DNA from: Shewanella sp. UCD-KL21
GTDB lineage: Bacteria > Pseudomonadota > Gammaproteobacteria > Enterobacterales > Shewanellaceae
Assembly (NCBI RefSeq): GCF_001957135.1
Contig: NZ_MPHK01000029.1
Location: forward strand, 1-45,806
Direction of reading: 5' to 3'
Length of the DNA stretch: 45,806 bases
The first letter of the stretch is position 1. The number at the start of each line of letters is the position of its first letter. This document shows, one piece after another, positions 43,619 to 45,806 of the stretch. The position numbers were made by a program, and so were the translations under genes. The notes beneath the pieces are model-generated. The model had not been told where the DNA came from. It searched no databases and saw nothing but the letters and a program-made list of their open reading frames with translations.

Positions 43619-44473
43619 ATGACTATGGATCATAAAATCATTGGTTTAAATGAGCTAGAAATTGCGAATGATAAACCGTTTGTTTTATTTGGTGGCATGA
43701 ATGTGCTTGAGTCTCGCGATCTGGCAATGAAAATTGCAGAGCATTACGTAGAAGTAACCCAAAAACTGGGTATTCCTTACGTATTTAAAGCGTCATTTGA
43801 TAAAGCAAATCGCTCATCTGTGAACTCATATCGTGGTCCAGGTATGGAAGAAGGCTTAAAGATTTTCGAAGAGATTAAGTCGACCTTTAATGTGCCTATT
43901 ATCACCGATGTGCATGAAATTCATCAGTGTCAGCCAGTGGCTGATGTGGTTGATATTATCCAGTTGCCAGCATTTTTAGCCCGCCAAACTGATCTCGTGG
44001 TTGCGATGGCTGCAACGGGTTCAATCATTAACGTGAAAAAGCCGCAGTTCTTAGCGCCTCATGAAATGCGTCATATCATTAAGAAGTTTAATGAAGCCGG
44101 TAATGACAACATTATTTTGTGTGAACGTGGTTCAAGCTTTGGTTATAACAACCTAGTGGTTGATATGTTGGGTATGGATGAAATGAAGCAGTCCGGTTAC
44201 CCAGTCATCTTTGATGCAACTCATGCACTGCAACGTCCTGGTGGACGTACTGATAGTGCCGGCGGACGCCGCGCTCAAGCAACTGAACTTGCGCGTAGTG
44301 GTATGGCGTTAGGTTTAGCGGGTTTGTTTATTGAAGCGCATCCAGATCCTGATAATGCTAAGTGTGACGGCCCATGTGCATTGCCACTGAATCAGTTAGA
44401 AAACTACTTAACCCAGATGAAAGCGGTTGATGATTTGGTTAAATCATTTGCGCCGATTGATACCAGTAAGTAG
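43619..44473 (+). CDS. kdsA: 3-deoxy-D-manno-octulosonate 8-phosphate synthase
   Basis: KdsA condenses PEP and arabinose 5-phosphate to KDO 8-phosphate for lipid A core synthesis. The 284-residue sequence has KASFDKANRSS, the active-site blocks GPGMEEGL, ITDVHE, DIIQLPAFLARQTDL, INVKKPQFLAP, CERGSSFGYNNLV, DATHALQRPGG and LFIEAHPDPDNAKCDGPCALPL, so it is complete. The second ATG at 43625 has a better distance from AAAGAG and may be the true start. It follows the DUF819 gene by 56 bases and ends in a strong terminator. Confidence 0.97.
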   Translation: MTMDHKIIGLNELEIANDKPFVLFGGMNVLESRDLAMKIAEHYVEVTQKLGIPYVFKASFDKANRSSVNSYRGPGMEEGLKIFEEIKSTFNVPIITDVHEIHQCQPVADVVDIIQLPAFLARQTDLVVAMAATGSIINVKKPQFLAPHEMRHIIKKFNEAGNDNIILCERGSSFGYNNLVVDMLGMDEMKQSGYPVIFDATHALQRPGGRTDSAGGRRAQATELARSGMALGLAGLFIEAHPDPDNAKCDGPCALPLNQLENYLTQMKAVDDLVKSFAPIDTSK

Positions 44474-44490
44474 ATAAAAGATTTTTTAAA

Positions 44491-44525
44491 AGCCCTGAAC
44501 TTATGATTAAGTTCGGGGCTTTTTT
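44491..44525 (+). terminator. kdsA terminator
   Basis: A 13-bp stem with one G-T pair (AGCCCTGAACTTA with TAAGTTCGGGGCT) closes a TGAT loop and runs into five T. An intrinsic terminator 17 bases past kdsA. Confidence 0.92.
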
Positions 44526-44569
44526 GTGGGTTCATATTTAAGTTGAATTTTTTATTAGTTTTTGAAATA

Positions 44570-44860
44570 AGATCAAGGTCGTGGTGCTTCGCCCCTTCCG
44601 TTGTAAAGAGCAGACCAAAAGGGGAAAAGCGCTTGTTCCCCTTTTGGATATCCCCCAGCGCCCCGACGAAAAATGCTGAAAAGCGCATAATTTTCGATGG
44701 GGATTGATCCAGCTTTTGACTTCGTTTGTATCCGTCTTCGGTCATTGTCGAAAAGCCCTAACGCTTCCGATAGGCCATCCATGGCCTAACGAAAGCTAGC
44801 TTGGCATCCATGCCAAGCTCACGGTCTTTTCTCGATGACCTCAATTCAAATTGAGCCTTT
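44570..44860. repeat. Palindrome-rich intergenic repeat element 1
   Basis: About 290 bases hold four near-perfect palindromes: CCAAAAGGGGAA with its complement around a 9-base core (44615-44647), TAGGCCAT-CC-ATGGCCTA (44771-44788), AGCTTGGCAT-CC-ATGCCAAGCT (44798-44819) and CTCAATT-CA-AATTGAG (44840-44855). Short minus-strand frames cross it (44573-44782 and 44404-44745), but they are products of the structure rather than likely genes. I recall similar sequences scattered in Shewanella genomes, which suggests an interspersed, possibly mobile, non-coding repeat; this needs a genome search. Confidence 0.65.
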
Positions 44861-44949
44861 TAGATTCTTAGATTTATATTTTTTTGATCTTTAAATTATT
44901 ATGAATAAAGTTAAATCGAAGAAATAATAATCCCAGTGTAGATGCGCTC

Positions 44950-45060
44950 AAGACCTTTGAAAACAGGGATGTTTTCGCAGAGCCCACAGGGATGTGTTCA
45001 CGGCGTGTCTTGGATGTATCTGCACATAAGCCTGCGGCAGGCAATGGATTAGATGGAAGT
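44950..45060. repeat. Palindrome-rich intergenic repeat element 2
   Basis: A second cluster of short hairpins of a different sequence: GAAAACA-GGGA-TGTTTTC (44959-44976), CACA-GGGA-TGTG (44985-44996) and GCCTG-CGG-CAGGC (45030-45042). The repeated ACAGGGATGT core ties the first two together. From memory this too resembles a repeat common in Shewanella. The stretch from 44861 to 45287 holds no other supported gene; a 24-codon frame at 45195-45269 is too short to call. Confidence 0.55.
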
Positions 45061-45287
45061 GATGGTCTTCTATAACCTAGCCAATAAACATTAAGCTAAA
45101 CATTAAATAAAAGTTATAAATCAGTTTAAAGTAGAACCACCTAAGGATAGAGTTGGGTAACCTCGAACAAAAACATCGAGAACGCCATTTAGGGATGAAG
45201 CTATTCAATAATAATGAGCCAACCAACTACCTTATTAAAGCTTGTATTGACCTCACTTGTTATAAATAGCTTTATTTGGCATTCAAA

Positions 45288-45505
45288 CTAACTATCTAAG
45301 TGTTTAAAAATATTGCATATTTCAGAAACCCTACTTCCTTTTTCATCGCTACTATTAAATGATATTAAAGCTTGAATGCCCTCTAGCAATGCAACATAAC
45401 TATAATCAACACCCTTAAAAGGTTTAATAAACTTAAATACAGAGCAATTATTGGTAGCGTAAATATCATTAATGTAATGCTGGGAACGTAATTTTCTTAT
45501 GAGAC
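45288..45505 (-). pseudogene. 3' fragment of an unknown gene cut off by the IS3-family insertion
   Basis: An open minus-strand frame without a start runs from the IS border to a TAG at 45288-45290 and encodes about 72 residues. It includes IRKLRSQHYINDIYATNN, FIKPFKGVDYSYVALLEGIQ and SEICNIFKHLDS. The amino-acid make-up is that of a normal soluble helical protein, so it is probably the C-terminus of a real gene. I do not recognise it. Its 5' part should lie on the far side of the insertion, outside the window. Confidence 0.55.
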
Positions 45506-45806
45506 TGTTGACCTGGTCAACTGAATTCGGTCACCCTAGTTAAGTTCGTTAAGCCACTTCTTTTAACGGCTTACCCTTACGCTCAAATTCATTAGGACTT
45601 TGATAATTGAGGTATGAATGCATCCGTTGGCTGTTGTACCACATCGTGATGTAATTCAAGACATCTTGTTGAGCTGCATAGCGCGTCCGATAATTGCGCC
45701 AATGAACTCGTTCCTGCTTCAAGCTACCGAAAAAGCTTTCTGCTACTGCATTATCCCAGCAACATCCTTTTTTACTCATACTGCCGACAAACTTATGCAG
45801 CCTCAG
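45506..45806 (-). mobile_element. IS3-family insertion sequence, 3' end (runs off the right edge)
   Basis: The element's end is placed at about 45506, where TGTTGACCTGG opens a probable terminal repeat. A 13-base palindrome (TTGACC-T-GGTCAA, 45508-45520) lies inside it. The transposase gene fills the rest. The other end and any target duplication are beyond the window. Confidence 0.75.
45549..45806 (-). CDS. IS3-family transposase (OrfB), C-terminal fragment
   Basis: The frame is open at the window edge and gives 85 residues before its stop at 45549. It contains MSKKGCCWDNAVAESFFGSLKQE, where the Glu of AES is the last acid of the DDE catalytic triad, and then the typical WYNSQRMHSYLNYQSPNEFE end of rve-type integrase domains in IS3 elements. 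The first two catalytic Asp lie outside the window. In IS3 elements OrfB is made as a fusion with OrfA by -1 frameshifting. Confidence 0.93.
   Translation of the reverse strand: MRLHKFVGSMSKKGCCWDNAVAESFFGSLKQERVHWRNYRTRYAAQQDVLNYITMWYNSQRMHSYLNYQSPNEFERKGKPLKEVA

Noticed and set aside
44404..44782. Two minus-strand frames (113 and 69 codons) over the palindrome-rich element after kdsA.
   Set aside because: They overlap each other and the kdsA end, and their sequence is dictated by the hairpins. They look like the spurious small proteins often annotated on repeats.
45195..45269. 24-codon plus-strand frame (starts MKLFNNNEPTNYL).
   Set aside because: Too short, no recognised family and only a weak GGG leader upstream. 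Not enough to call a gene.

Overview
The window looks like a chromosomal contig from a marine gammaproteobacterium, most likely Shewanella or a close relative. This rests on protein similarity recalled from memory, on AT-leaning codon use, and on gene order. Nearly all of it is housekeeping DNA that matches two blocks separated on the E. coli chromosome. One is lipA-lipB-ybeD-dacA-rlpA-mrdB-mrdA-rlmH-rsfS-nadD-holA-lptE-leuS / ybeL / lnt-corC-ybeY-ybeZ-miaB / ubiF. The other is pth-ychF and prs-ispE-lolB / hemA-prfA-prmC-sirB2-sirB1-kdsA. Both ends lie inside insertion sequences (an IS110-family transposase start at the left, an IS3-family transposase end at the right), as expected of a contig broken at repeats.

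Layout. Bases 1-5400 are accessory: IS110 end, a class 1A dihydroorotate dehydrogenase, a SIMPL-domain periplasmic protein, a frameshifted exported amidohydrolase and a membrane diguanylate cyclase. Bases 5600-6900 hold holD, rimI and a small unknown protein. Bases 6950-21800 are one long minus-strand stretch for lipoate synthesis, peptidoglycan elongation (PBP2, RodA, RlpA, MltB, PBP5), ribosome maturation (RlmH, RsfS), NAD synthesis (NadD), replication (HolA), LPS export (LptE) and LeuRS. Bases 21900-30100 carry ybeL, the lnt-corC-ybeY-ybeZ group, miaB, an unknown exported protein and ubiF. Bases 30376-33300 carry pth, ychF and a seven-gene tRNA operon (Met-Leu-Gln-Gln-Met-Leu-Gln) with a strong, stringent-looking promoter and a clear terminator. 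Bases 33660-44470 hold a GNAT protein, prs, ispE, lolB, hemA, prfA, prmC, sirB2, sirB1, a DUF819 membrane protein and kdsA. The last 1.3 kb is an insertion-prone stretch of palindrome-rich repeats, a truncated unknown gene and the IS3 end.

No new multi-gene system such as a defence island, CRISPR array, prophage or biosynthetic cluster is visible. The most unusual feature is an in-frame 21-bp (7-codon) tandem repeat array inside the essential gene nadD. It adds roughly 75-80 residues between the conserved ISSTEIR motif and the C-terminal helix. Other points of interest are short 16- and 17-bp tandem repeats between genes, a ~150-bp tandem duplication carrying the end of the GNAT gene, two clusters of nested palindromes downstream of kdsA, and a gene broken by the IS3 insertion. 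Functions come from motif reading and remembered family similarity; no database search was possible.
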